A DNA stretch of 64,000 nt from Maratus speciosus (Eukaryota > Arthropoda > Arachnida > Araneae > Salticidae), in NCBI GenBank assembly GCA_963932465.1, contig OZ010791.1:152813915-152877914 (forward strand), written 5' to 3'. Positions 1-12,109 of this stretch are shown piece by piece. The stretch's first letter is position 1. The number at the start of each line of letters is the position of its first letter. Under the pieces are notes generated by a model that saw only the letters and a program-made list of their open reading frames with translations, was not told the origin of the DNA and did not search any database. A program made the position numbers and the translations under genes.

Positions 1-1181
1 AAGAACAAAACATTATAATAATCATTGATTTTCTTTTACTTTGCTTTAAAAAAATTTCTTAACCTTTTCGTGAACTCAAGTAAACATTTTTAATAATTTC
101 ATGCATACAAGTAAGTCGTGTATATAAGTTTTCTTACACTTATCTTTTCAATTCAATGAATCAAAATGCTAATGCGAGAAAACGACCTATACAGGAATGA
201 TAAAACGATATTCTATTAAAATTAAGTATATTTTTGTGGTAACGTAAACCATACTGTCACTTTCAGATTTTCATAGTTACGACAATAACTATAAAATTTG
301 AAATTTTATCAGCATGTTTCAGAGGAAAAAATTACAAAATTTAATTTTCATTTTGTAAATTTTTTAAGTTTACAAAATGAAAATAAAAAAGTGTATTAAA
401 ATACATCTTATTTACTATAATTTCTAATGGAAAGAGGAATAATCCATCAAATTTATACTTTAGGAAGCTGGGGGAGACAGTTTATTTACTTCTAAGTTTA
501 AATATACATGTACAAAAAATACAGTAAAATACTTTTTATCTATTTTCGAAGAGTCATCAATCATTTTCTTGCCTGTATTGTTTGCAAAAAATCACAAAAA
601 GGTGAGCGTCGATTAATTCTATTGTACATATATCATTTACTTACAGGAAGTAGAAATATCACAAAATCTTCCCTAAAATTGATATTTCGTAACTCTAAAG
701 AATGTTTTTTTTTTCCATTTGGAAAAAAAAATATTTATATAGATATATTGATTTTTTTTTTATGTAAGTTGAAATAAATACACCGGAAGTCATAAATATA
801 GAAAAAAGATCTTTTTACTGCAGGAAATTTGAAAATTAATTTGTAAAAGAAGGAAAAAGAATGCCCTCTTCTACGAATGTTTAAAAATTGATTAACATTT
901 TGACTTTTTAAAATCATTGAATAACAGTACTGCCAACAATAATAATAAAAGACAACATAGGCTCGGATCCGGTGGACATCAGTTTTATTCCAGGGCGTGG
1001 TGGACTGGCCTTTTTTTTCCCCATGAAAATAATAGTAATATTTTATGTTTCACTAACGAAATTTTTATACATTTATTTTACTTTAATTAATTATACAGAA
1101 ATCTACTTGAAAAAAAAACTTTATCGGGCTTTGAAATTGGGATTTCCCTTAATATTTTTCTTTCATTCTAAATCACATTAA
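1..1181. other. AT-rich, no gene seen
   Basis: Very AT-rich DNA with scattered T and A runs. The open frames are short, low-complexity and rich in F, I, K and Y, as expected by chance. One perfect hairpin is listed separately. I see no recognisable gene or element. Confidence 0.6.
345..383. repeat. Short perfect hairpin
   Basis: A 15-bp perfect inverted repeat (345-359 and 369-383, arm TTTTCATTTTGTAAA) with a 9-nt loop. It could be the core of a very small fold-back element or chance in AT-rich DNA. No target duplication is visible. Confidence 0.6.
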
Positions 1182-1338
1182 TTTTTTAACGAGTCGTTAA
1201 TATTTTATTGTCTCTGATCATCAATATTGTCATTCCGTATTTTATGGCTTGCGACATTCATTTTTTAACGAGTCGTTAATATTTTATTGTCGCTGATCAT
1301 CAATATTGTCATTCCGTATTTCATGGCTTGCGACATGC
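1182..1338. repeat. 79-bp tandem duplication (2 copies)
   Basis: Two adjacent copies begin with TTTTTTAACGAGTCGTTAAT at 1182 and 1261. They differ at only about two positions, so the duplication is recent. Each copy carries the small palindrome TTAACGAGTCGTTAA. No coding content. Confidence 0.9.
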
Positions 1339-3040
1339 AATCTGAAAAAGGCTGCACAGTTAAAGTTTTGCATAAATATGCATGCAATATACTTTAAAAA
1401 TAATTTTAATTGTAGGATAATGGTGGTTAAGTATTTGTATTTATTTGTAGAAATTGAGTCAGATCAGACCACACCCCCCGAATGAAATTTTCGGATCATG
1501 CATAATTCTAAATTACGCAATAATAAAATAGATTGCTATTAACAATTTCGAGTTATCTAACCTAACGTTGATCCGTGACTTATGCGAGGAAACCTAATAA
1601 ATACAGATCGATTCATACTATTTATTTCCAACCTCATTTGGATACAATAAATTACAAGTTATTTTTCAAATTACTCCAAATAATTAGTTGAGCAGATTTA
1701 CTATACCAAAACAATTTATAATTGCATCAAATTCATAAAAATTTAGCTGAGAACGCGATTCAAAACAGTTCACTCAGGTTTAAATTCTTTTTTGTGTAAC
1801 TTTTAAAGTAACTTTTAATGTTAGTTCTTGAACTTTTAACAGTCCAGTTTTATAAGGCCATTAATTAATCACATTTTATTTATTTTTTCTTCGGCAGTAA
1901 AAGATTATTTTAATTTTTAAAGCAACAGCATAATGTTATTTGTAAATTTTCGTTGTTATTGCTTCTAAATTGTAGCATGTAATTTGATTTCTTTTAAAGT
2001 TAATTAGTGGAGAGTAAAACAAAGATGACTTATAATGAATTTTTTCATAATTAGTAACTCTGACTCGGAATATTCTAGATAAGCCGCTTTACGTAATTAT
2101 ATTCTTAATATAATTTTAAATTAGACTGCAACTATTTTTTTTTTTAATTTCTTGAAACGGAATATAACTCATTTGTGTAATATGTATTTGTGTATTAATT
2201 AGAAAAATGATTTTTTTTTTGTTAAAAACAAATAAATAAAAGAAACGACAGGAAAAAAAAAAAGAAATGTCTGACAAAATATTATAAAATAATGAAAAGA
2301 AAACAAAATTTCTGAATTCCGATACAAAATATTTTAATTATTATTATTATTTTTAATATGTAAGATTAATGTTTTAACCTTCTAACTCTTTCAAATGAAA
2401 GAAAAGGATTGCCATAGAAACCGAATATAATTAGCTACTGTTCTTTGTTACAAAATAAAACGGGGAAAAAAGGAAAAAGAAAAGATACATAATTTTAGCT
2501 GGCGTAAAATTATCACAGATAACTTTTGCGTATGTTTCATTTTAACAACACTTTTAATGCCAATTTCTACTTTTTAGTATGCTGTATATTTAGTATTTTT
2601 TGCTTTATATGTCTTGTATTTCACCATGAGTAAAATTACAGAAAAATTACTCTATAGCATAATTGTTGTACATTTTTCTGTTTAGAACTCGCTTAGTAAC
2701 AACTTCTATTTTTTAATGCATAACTTTTTTTAACATGTTTTGCCTATTATGTGAGAATAATTGCATGTATATTTCGATATATTTTAGGATGTGTATTCTA
2801 ATCTTCAATTATTACTTATTGAAGCGTCTGGGAGCTTGCATTAAAAAATCAACTTTATCCTAAAATTGTACGCGTATACATTCATAATTTAAAATTTTAT
2901 GAAATATATTTTAGATATCCATCTTCAAAAACGTTTGTTTCCTGCTCGACTGCGATAATTTATGGATCATTCTCTTGGAAACGGACAAAACAATGTAGAG
3001 AAATAATTGCAATCAGTGGATTAGTATATGGAGTTCGAGG
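1339..3040. other. AT-rich intergenic or intronic DNA
   Basis: No repeat family, RNA gene or exon could be supported. A minus-strand frame at 2960-3172 is not protein-like, and part of it overlaps a motif (ACTCGGATT preceded by CGTAAATAT) that recurs near 9645, which suggests a decayed dispersed repeat. Confidence 0.5.
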
Positions 3041-3620
3041 AGGTTGGATTGCTGTCCACGCTCCCGTAAATATACTCGGATTTTCATGCAATTGATAAAG
3101 GTTATTTGGGGTCACCAAAGCAAATGTATATGAAGTGTGTAGCATTAATAGTTCATTTACAGGAGCACTCAAAAGAATTCCATTACATTACTGTATATGG
3201 GGAAAAATCGTTTGCAGAGCATTTTATGGCATTATGCTATTTCAAATGTATTGAAACAGATATAAATCACTGAATTTCACTATTATTACGTTAGAACAGG
3301 GCATTCATAGCATTTTCTTTTTATTCATTTACAGAGACACACAAAAGAAATCGGTTACAGTACTGTTTTTGAGTAATAATTGCTGAAGTGTGTGTTTTAA
3401 AATTCGGTATGCGCTTTTCAATTTAACTAATTTTTTGCATGTTACTCTTTATATATGAATTGTATAAACTCATATACAGGGCTGCACAAAAGTATTTACG
3501 TACCATTCTCCGCCTTAGAGAAGTTGCTGAAGGGGAATTTTCAACTGAGGTATTTTGGCATGCATGTAGTTAATAGATATAAATCCATATATCATATACA
3601 GGTCTGCTGAAAAAATTCGG
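3041..3620. repeat. Degenerate array with recurring ACAGG..CACAAAAG motif
   Basis: Motifs of the form 'tttacaggNNcacNcaaaag' occur near 3157, 3333, 3475 and 3597, spaced 120-180 bp, and again near 30935. Intervening text is loosely similar (for example GATATAAATC near 3260 and 3580). This looks like an old tandem or multi-insertion array, too diverged to define a unit by eye. Confidence 0.35.
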
Positions 3621-3812
3621 ATAATTTTCCGATTATAGATGGGAACAGCTGAAATTGTGTTTTCGAGTGTATTATGCGTTTCTATAGGGTTGAAATAGAC
3701 ATAACGTTTTAACTTATTAAACGGTGTAGTTTTGTTACATTATTCTGAATGTGTTCCAACACATTCCAAGTGTTTCATAATCTATGCTTGACGCATGATT
3801 TTTTCTTTCTTG

Positions 3813-4588
3813 TTACAGCTCATTCGATTTGTCTCATCGAACTTAACAATTTTATACCTCGCATATCGGCTATTGAGTTTTTATAATGACAGGGGGCTGG
3901 TCAAAGTTCGAAATTTCGTACATTGAAAAACAGATGCCTTCAAAGAAATAAGTGCGATTTGAGTTTACTAACTGTTTTTACAGTGCCATACATTACAAAT
4001 AACTACTATAACGTTATATTATTCCTATTACTATAAGAATTTGTAATTGCAGATAAAATATTCGTATGCTACTTGACAGGCAGGTTTTCGCAAGTTATGA
4101 TGCCCTCGTCTAGTTCAGTGTTGCCAGTGCTTTTTTAAAATTTAGATTTCTAGACTGGCACCACTTTTCTGAAATGGTAAAATTCCCCTTAGTTTTCTTC
4201 TTAATTATTATGTCATTAAATAAAGCAAATTTTACTATTTCAAAAAAGTCATGCTAACCAAGAAATCTGAATTTTAAAACAAGTAGCCCACTGTCATCAC
4301 TGGTCTAGTTTTGTCCATCCTGTCAGTAACTTTTCCCGAATTACGAGCAAAATCTTTGTAACCACACATTGTCGGTTCTTTTGTCAGTTTTTCAGTCACT
4401 TCGTAACTTGTGGAACGTATGCGTACGGTTGCATGCGAAGGAATTTTTTGCTACTGTTTTATTTTCGGCATCTCGCATTATGAAAATTTTTAAACTTCGA
4501 CCAGGCCCCCTGTCATTATTAAAACTCAATAGTCGATATGCGAGGTAGCAAATTCCTTAGCTCGATGAGACGAATCAAATGAGCTATA
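3813..4588. mobile_element. Fold-back DNA element with ~100-bp terminal inverted repeats
   Basis: The left arm (3813 to about 3922) and right arm (about 4485 to 4588) are inverted copies. Both contain CTCGCATATCG, CTATTGAGTTTT and AATGACAGGGGGC in mirror order, and both end in TTA(C/T)AGCTCATT. The interior holds no transposase, so this is a non-autonomous element. It is interrupted by a second, smaller inverted-repeat element at 4110-4308. No clear target duplication was found, so the superfamily is unassigned. Confidence 0.8.
4110..4308. mobile_element. 199-bp CTAG-bounded MITE nested in the fold-back
   Basis: The ends are inverted repeats of about 75 bp: CTAGTTCAGTGTTGCCAGTG on the left pairs with the reverse complement of the right end, and inner parts (AGATTTCT, TGAAAT.GTAAAATT) also match. 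Both ends carry CTAG. The element lies wholly inside 3813-4588 and is therefore the younger insertion. The first bases match those of the MITE at 4879-5070. Confidence 0.75.
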
Positions 4589-4878
4589 AAAATCGAAATT
4601 CGCTGCCACAGACTATAGTATCTTTACTTGTAAGAGCTCAAAAAATTTAAGGGGTCAAAACATTATTGCCATAAGAAAATTGTAGCATCAAAAACTCTAA
4701 TAAGCACTATTAGGAGATGCACAATATTTCGATCGACCTCAGATGCTCAACACCTCACACATCAATCGCCATAAAAAATATGTAATAATAGAAATATTTT
4801 ATAGTATTTTTATAATTTGCATACAGTTAATCAAATGTTAATTTTTCAGGAAGACAAATCATGTGTGTTCTGTTACAG

Positions 4879-5070
4879 CTAGTGTTGCCAGGTGTCCCAC
4901 GTAAATCAGGGTTCTAAATGCTGTGGACACCACCAATTTCTTACAGTTTATGTCTCTATGTTTAATAGCAGATAATTGAGCCATTAGATAAGGCGAAGAA
5001 AATTACTTTAAAATATTGGTGTCCCGAGCATTTGTAGCCCTGATTTAAGCGGGACACCTGGCAGGACTAG
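4879..5070. mobile_element. 192-bp CTAG-bounded MITE
   Basis: The terminal inverted repeats are about 60 bp: CTAGTGTTGCCAGGTGTCCC on the left, and CTAGTCCTGCCAGGTGTCCC as the reverse complement of the right end. Inner AAATCAGGG and GGACACCA also pair. There is no coding capacity. Size, CTAG ends and the GCCAG motif resemble 4110-4308, so the two probably belong to one group of MITEs mobilised by an unknown transposase. Confidence 0.85.
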
Positions 5071-5113
5071 TTTACAGCCCTGTTTTTTACCATTTATTCA
5101 GTCTTTATATATA

Positions 5114-5753
5114 CAGTAGAACCTCTTTTATCGGATACTCTTTTATCCGAAACTCTCGGTTACCGAAATCCATTTTAAAAGTTTTTTTTTCTTTTACTAT
5201 CACATTCCTTGTGTGTAAAATCCATTTTGAAAGTTTTTTTTTTTTTTTAAACTATCATATTACTCGTGTGCAAGCGATCCTTTCCGAACTGCGAGTACAT
5301 ATAAATATTTTCAATCCCCTTTCTTAGAGTTCCTTCGAATTTAACTTGAGATCCCGTAAGCTGCTGAGTGGAACAAATTAGCAATTCTGAAGCATTTGAA
5401 TGTTTTGCAAAAGGTTTTGCATGGCTGGAGCAGTAGAAAGACTGTGATACTGGTGAACTAATAATATTAAAAAACTCCGTGATAGAGCTTCAAAGCAAAG
5501 ACAATCAAAACTGCGACAAACAAAACATGTTTCAAACCCTTGTGATAAATGTAATAGGTACTTAATTTCAAAATTAAAATTCAGGTAATTTATTTTTGTT
5601 TCTTTATTTTTATTAAGCACTTGTTACCATAATAAGAAATATTGCATTTATTTATCCTTAATCTTAAAATTGAAGCATTCTCGATTATCCGAAAATTTCG
5701 ATTTTCCGAAAGAGGGTCGGTCCCAATTACTTCGGATAATCGAGGTTCTACTG
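5114..5753 (+). mobile_element. Pogo/Tigger-like deletion derivative, 640 bp
   Basis: The ends are CAGTAGAACCTC... and ...GAGGTTCTACTG, flanked by TA on both sides (5112-5113 and 5754-5755), the Tc1/mariner target duplication. Subterminal TTATCCGAA-type motifs recur at both ends. The interior has a decayed plus-strand match to the end of a pogo/Tigger transposase, while the N-terminal DNA-binding part and the DDE core are absent. The element is therefore internally deleted and depends on a transposase in trans. Confidence 0.85.
5389..5535 (+). pseudogene. Decayed pogo/Tigger transposase C-terminus
   Basis: The frame starting at 5389 reads EAFECFAKGFAWLEQ-stop-KDCDTGELIILKN and then VIELQSKDNQ. 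That pattern (a helix ending in WLEQ, an acidic spacer, then LLLK.LRD..) is typical of the last residues of pogo/Tigger/jerky-type transposases. One in-frame stop and the missing upstream domains make it a pseudogene remnant. The family assignment is from recollection of the motif, not from a search. Confidence 0.5.
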
Positions 5754-5897
5754 TATATATATATATTTTTTATCTTCATAAATACTTTATTTTTAAAGAA
5801 GGTCGTTTTAGAACTAAAAGTAAATTTCAAAGAATAATATTAGGTGTAAGCAATGTAGCAGTAAGTTGCGAGTCGAATCTGTGTAAAGGTTTTTAGG

Positions 5898-5940
5898 TTT
5901 TTTTTTTTTTTTTTTTGGGGGGGGGTGGGGGGGGTGGGGG
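5898..5940. repeat. poly(T)-poly(G) homopolymer junction
   Basis: Nineteen T are followed directly by G runs of 9, 8 and 5 separated by single T. The same T-to-G arrangement recurs near 43541 and 50044. It is prone to polymerase slippage and assembly error. Confidence 0.9.
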
Positions 5941-8803
5941 TAACTGTAACGAAATTGTGAATGGCTACATAATAAGCTTTGTGGTCAAGATAAAGACAAT
6001 TAGAGACTATAAAATAATAAAACTAAATAAGATACCATGTAGTATGAATTGCATAAAACTACATCTAGCAGCAACATTTCTTTCAGTCTCATATTTAATG
6101 GGTTAAAATTAATTTATGAAACAAACGTCATGTCTGTGGACATCATGTCCATGTAACATGGTTGCAAAGATACCACGAAAGTAATGAAATAATGCTGTTT
6201 AAATAAATAATTTTGAATGGTCTTGATAAATATTGCCACGATTTTAGATAAGTTCAAAGTAATTTATTTAAGAACAGTTTTGGATACCCTTAATTTGCAC
6301 TTTTTTTTTTCAAAAAAAATTAATATTGAAAACGTATATTTCTGGGAGAATGATCCTTACAGGAGCGGAATATTATTAAATGACTAAAAATTCACTCTTT
6401 CCCACTCGACCCGTTTCCGAAAAAAGATTTGAACCTTGTTAATCAAGCAAGCGAGGTTGCTGAGATGTGCCAAGTGAATCAGGGTTACAAATTCAGTAGC
6501 CGAGTTCAGTGAACAGCACAATGAACTTAGTTCTTTATTATGAAGAGTACTAAAACTCTTCTTGTTTATTTGTTCGGCCTTCTAAGAGACATTTTTCTTC
6601 ACTTCTCTTCATTCATCGCTCTACCTAACGACCTTCTGCATTACTTCGGAAATTTTGCTATTCTTGTATATATACCGTCTGGTGTGCCGAATCTTGTTTC
6701 ACACCTCCATTTAACCATACCGTGTGCTTGATGGATCATGGCAAAGAGGAAAATAGATGCGAAAAAGGATCTGTGTTGTTTGTTTTTCGTTCATCGTCTG
6801 TAATTTGGCGAGAGAGAAATTTTTGAAGCAACAGATCCCATTTATGTTTAAACTGAAGCAAAGTGTATCCTGTTTTTAAGCATATTACTTTTCCAGCTTC
6901 TTAAGCCATTCCTTTTCTGGATATCGCCGTCGCGGCACACTTTCTTGCCTCAATTTTCATTTTCATATCTATACCATACAGTATAAAACGATTGTCAATT
7001 GAATGTTAGTCTGCTAATCGAATATCTTTTCCAGAAAAAAGACCATTTCTAAATGCCTTTATTAATTCTACATCTGATGAAAATCATCTAAAGTTTCCAA
7101 GAATCACGATAAATTAACTAAAATTCGAGTACATCTGATGAAAATCATCTAAAGTTTCAAAGAATCACGATAAATTAACTAAAATTCGAGGACTCTTTTA
7201 CGCCAGAGAGAACAGGAAAGAAGAACAATCTTTAAATATACTCGTATTTCTAATCCCCCCCCCCCCCCCTAAATCTGCTTGCATTACTATATGCGTATTC
7301 ACATTTAGAAAATATTAATATGGAGGGAGCAAGCTACTGTAAACTTGAAAACATTTCATCTCATTGTGGTAAAAAACATTACCGTTTGTGTCATATGAAG
7401 TAGGCTCTCAATGACGCTCCTTAGCTTTTCCTTTAGCCATTTAACACTGCTTCTATGACAAACATCTATGCTATTAAAATGCAAACTTTTTTTTTAAAAC
7501 CAAAATCGACAAATCTGCGCATGCAATAAATTAGCTTTCCAACTTTTTCCGTTTTAGAAAATGTTTAACAAGGTCAGGTTAGCCATGTGGTCTATGGCGG
7601 CAGATTTAAACTCTGGTTTTCCCACTCCTGATAGAAGATTGTTCCTTAATGTTATTGGTTTTCCAATAATTCATTTCAATAATATTGATCAAATATTTTA
7701 TTTCAGTAGTATTTGTAATTTTTGTTTTTATCCGAATGGTTTATAATCATTAAGTAAAACCCTACAGCATTAAAATAAAATAAAAATACTAATTTTTGTA
7801 TAAAACTATTTAAATTAAATTTTGGCATTAATTATAGATTTAATAAATTGAATTTATCAACAATTTTTGGCATGTTTTTTATGACGATAATCAAGAAGAA
7901 GTTATATATATATACTAAGAAAACTATGTGATTATATTCCGAAAAAAGAAATAATAAAAGGAAAGAGAAATGAAAAGAAAACTGGATTAAGGCAAAATAT
8001 TTATATAATAACTACTAAAATAAGTTTGCAATACTACTCAATTAAACAGCAGCTAGTTTTAAAAAATCGAGCATTTTTTATGGAAATCTCAAATTGTTTA
8101 TCTTCAAGTTTTGACTTACTTCTCTGCGCCATCCGGCCTCCCCGTGAATCAATACATTAATCATCGCTGGAAAATTAGCTATACGATACATAATTCCTCC
8201 TCGCGGCTGCAAACAGTCATAAATGCTTAAAAACATGGTGTTTTCGATGGATGATAACGAAAGCATATGGGAGGGCTAATTTGAACGAAATATATTTTTA
8301 AGCAAATGGAGTCTATATTCTTTTCTTCCTAGAGAAAAACATTATTAAGTTTTTCAATGTTGAATTCGGATATTGTTATCGACCTTCTCTTGGATACATT
8401 CTACGAACTGCATTTGACTCCCTCAAATCCGCGACTCGAAAATCCGCACATCGTTGCATGTAAACAGTGGATCTTACAGTTAAGATGTAAAAAAATAATT
8501 GCAAGATATTTTCATTTTTATATAATTCCATGCACATTTTAATGTGTAATTCTGGTTAATATGACCGAAATCACACTTTCTCATGAAAGAGGGATAAATT
8601 TATATCCGAAAAAAATTCAAATTGGCACAGATATCAGTAGCGATCGCAATCTTTTGAACAAATGCATTTATTAATTAATCAAGTTCTTTTGGTTATTTGG
8701 CCTGGCTAAACATGAAATAAAATTTCGTTATTTTATTATTTTGATGTAAATTATTAGTGTACCTTTATGAAGTGAGTTTCTGAATAATTCAAGAAAAAAT
8801 TAT

Positions 8804-8806
<3 letters not shown>
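5941..8806. other. No gene recognised
   Basis: Open frames are short and not protein-like. Contents that can be named are a 61-bp tandem duplication at 7069-7190 and 15 consecutive C at 7255-7269. A plus-strand start at 6738 (MAKRKIDAKK...) vaguely resembles the N-terminus of some hAT transposases but decays within about 20 residues. Confidence 0.5.
7069..7190. repeat. 61-bp tandem duplication
   Basis: Two copies starting TACATCTGATGAAAATCATC at 7069 and 7130 differ at about one base, so the duplication is recent. No coding or structural role is apparent. Confidence 0.9.

Positions 8807-8849
<43 letters not shown>
8807..8849. repeat. (ATT)n microsatellite
   Basis: About 14 uninterrupted ATT units. 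A second tract of similar length is at 19121-19165. Confidence 0.95.
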
Positions 8850-8850
<1 letters not shown>

Positions 8851-11483
8851 ACATATCTAGTTATGCATTATTAATTATTTACTTGACTTTTACTTTTAAT
8901 ATTTCAATCAATTTTTTCAATTTTCATAATTTCAAATACTTCACTTTAAAGAAGGTTTCATAATTATTCACAATCATTATTTTACATAAAATTAAAAAAA
9001 ATTACTTTGTTGTAAGCATCCATTATAATTTCAATTATATTATTACATTTAAGATACTTAAAAAAATGTAAACAAAACAATCACCAGAAATCAGAAAAAT
9101 TCTAAAATCTAGACAACCTTTGATCTCAAGGTATGCGGATTCAAGACAGTCCGCCATGCGTCTATTTATTGAGTTATCTATACTTCAAACCGTTTATCAC
9201 ACAACTCACAACAGAAACAAGATTTTTCATGCGTCTTTTACTTTTTGTAAATTCCTTTAAATCAACCTTGAATGAGAATTATTTCTCTTTTGACCTGATT
9301 CCTAAGCATCTTCTGTCCTACCGCTCTGCAATGTTTAAATTAATCAATATTCATAAGCAAAATGTGACTTACTGCCCTTCAGCTTAACGAGATAAATTGT
9401 TAATTCTTCACAGAGGAAGTTGCTAATGGTTTGAACAAATTATGTATTGGCTTTTATCATGCAAATCATTTAAAATTTATGCAAACGCATTCGTTATTTA
9501 TTAGTCTTTCCCAAGGTTCTTTAATCGGAAAGAAAATGACTGAAGTTTGAATTAATTTTCAACACTTTCCAACACAGTTGAAAAGTGTTTATGACTTCGG
9601 TTTGCCTGACCGTCTGTCTATCTGTCCGTGTCCTAACTTTCGTAAATATACTCGGATTGCTATGTAATTGAGGACTAAAAATCGAAAACACTGAAAGTCT
9701 AAAAGCTGAAATTTTTCAAGAGAGCGAAAAGAAGAAAAACTTCTACTTCTGTTACTTACAGCGTTTTCCACTTCGTTCTTTTTGAGCTTTTAGTTCAACA
9801 CTTTAAAATGTACGTACCTAGCTTCCCTTTGTTTTGTGTTTAGTGTGTTTAGTGTTGTAATCCTAATATTATCATTTGTAAACGTTTCTTTTATTTAATA
9901 TTTTTCACCTTGCTTAAAAATATCCCATTGATGTAAACAATAACAACATAATGTTGTGTAATGACCATCAGTCACCGCGCATCTTATCACTGGCACTTTC
10001 AGCGTACTCCACTTCACTTTGTGTGGCACATTCAACCACCGACATTTTTCTACTGTCAAAACTATTAAAGAAAATTATCGAAATTCTTCTGTAGTTTCTG
10101 AGAAAAAGTGCTTCAACATCAGCCGATTCCCATGAGATTTCTCCCCCAAGTATTAAGTATTACTGCCCCTTATGTATCGAAGAGCCTTATTAGCTACGTC
10201 TACAGCTTTTCCAGTAAGGTGGGGGGGGGGGGGGGGGGGTTGAATGGTGAATGGGCTTCTGTGTTCAGAACATGTCGTCTAAAATAGAAAAATGGTTACA
10301 ATTATTTGATTTCAAAATGCTTTTATCTGTATTCAATTTTTGAGAAATCCATTTTAGAAAATCCCATCCAGTATTATAGAAAAAGAAGTCAATTATAAAT
10401 ATTTTCAGAGATACTGTATCGTTTATTATACACTAATTGTCTTTGTCTGTTTATCGCATTTTTTCCCCATTCAAGGAAAAAAGCGAAAAGCTATTTCTAA
10501 TTATTTGCATAAGAAATATGCTAAATTTTAACGAGATTTTTGATTCCTTTTATTTGAAAAACTATCACGATTGGACATCTTATCATATTTTCAGAGATTT
10601 TGTTCTAATTCAATCTTTGGCTTAGACCCTTTCTTGACATCGATAACTTTTAGTATTTGTTTGATAATTAAATGAATGCTACTTGAATATTAAAGACGTA
10701 CAGATAATTTCGATGCAAAGCATAAACTCCAATTATATATATATATATATATAAATATTTCTTTAACTACTTCTGATTATAATAATCTATTCCTTTGAAA
10801 TGAAGGTGTTTTTTTATAAAGAGAATCGCTATCTTACTTATAATTATTCACGCGTAAGCGTACTTATGCTATACAGATGTTTATACACACAAATATTTCA
10901 GTTTCCGTATACGTAATTTCTCCAAATTAATTCATTTAATTCAAACCAGGCTTTTAACCTTTATTTAACTCTTTATCTCCCGAATTATAAATCAGAGATT
11001 TGCTCCTCTTTAATAATTATTTTCGTTAATGTCTGAAGATATCCAAAACAACTTACATAATATCAATTTGATTTTTAGATAGATTTTTAAATAAAACTGA
11101 TTTAATAAATCGGTAGTTGGTGAGTTTTTTTTTTTTTTTTTTTTTTTTTGTAAAATATTTACAAGAATAATTAGATTAATGAACAAAAAATACTGTTATG
11201 GAAACTTCACAATTCGTACAAGAACAAGATAAATAAATGTATTGTGATCCTATTTGTAACTAAGAAGTGTTTTGTAGTTGTAATTTTTCTTAAAACATTT
11301 TTTTTTAATAGCAGAAAAGCTAAATCCATGTAAACTATTGAGAAAATAACCACATTAAAAGAATATTTAGCTTCGACTGTTTTGCTGTGCTTACTGAATG
11401 TGATCTAGCAAAGTACTTTGTATGAAAAGTACCATATACTTTTATTAGTAGACGAATTAAATAAATTTTATGCTGCATTTTCT
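8850..11483. other. No gene recognised; G19 and (AT)n tracts
   Basis: AT-rich DNA without recognisable exons. It holds 19 G at 10221-10239, an AT tract at about 10733-10753 and 25 T at 11125-11149. The text at 9600-9670 (CTGTCTATCTGTCCGTG, then CGTAAATATACTCGGATT) resembles parts of 3050-3100 and 29230-29250, probably a decayed dispersed repeat. Confidence 0.5.
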
Positions 11484-11898
11484 TTAAGACTGTTCTCAAC
11501 TGCTCTGCTCAACAACCGCACATTCGCACCGGAATTTTGTAAGGAAAATTTCACCTTCATTAAGTACGCGAAAATATGCTTTTACTTGTTTACAAATAAA
11601 TTCTGTTGTAAATACTGGTGTCATTAAATTATTTCAACATTTTATGAATACCTTAACCTTGCACCTGAAAGTGTTAACGGAAAGATATAAAATTGGAAAG
11701 CCTGACTAGGGAAGCGATTTGAAATTGAACTGTTTTTTCAATTTTTTAATAAATCAATAACCTATTGAGTTTTAAGCGATTTTGATCACGTGACAAATAC
11801 GTTTTTTACCCTTCCTTAAGTAATTATTCTTCTTTCGCGCGGAAATTCGGTTCAAAACTTCCACTTTGATACTATTTTATGAAAGATCTATTGCGTTT

Positions 11899-11947
<49 letters not shown>

Positions 11948-12073
11948 GGAAAGCACAGTTTGATTACATAGTTTCTGAACAACAACACCTGCTTGTTTTA
12001 TCCATTTCCGAGCAAAAATAAACTAAAACTTATATCATAAAGTTGCCCTTTTGGATTTGAGAACAGCCGTAAT
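11484..12073 (+). mobile_element. TTAA-bounded MITE family 1, copy 1 (rearranged)
   Basis: The left end is TTAAGACTGTTCTCAACTGC at 11484 and the right end is GGATTTGAGAACAGCC before a mutated GTAA. The family body (GGAAAGCCTGACTAGGGAAG near 11696, ACGTGACAAATACG, GAAAGATCTATTGCGTTTGC) is clear. Two features make it longer than the usual 410-430 bp: roughly 140 bp of unrelated sequence after 11521, and an A-tract of 45 at 11901-11945 where other copies have 7-16 A. Confidence 0.85.
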
Positions 12074-12109
12074 GGGACTTAAAAGTCCCGTCGGACCATA
12101 AAGGGTTAA
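12074..12109 (-). mobile_element. Solo piggyBac-like terminus
   Basis: Read on the minus strand this is TTAA followed by CCCTTTATGGTCC, then a perfect small palindrome (GGGACTTAAAAGTCCC, 12074-12089). TTAA plus CCCTTT is the usual start of piggyBac-like elements. No partner end was found, and it abuts the right edge of the preceding MITE. Confidence 0.4.

Noticed and set aside
6738..6850. N-terminus of a hAT transposase (MAKRKIDAKK...)
   Set aside because: Similarity fades after about ten residues, and stops follow.
9589..9771. Minus-strand 60-codon ORF
   Set aside because: It overlaps CTGTCTATCTGTCC-type repeat text shared with other places; no protein motif.
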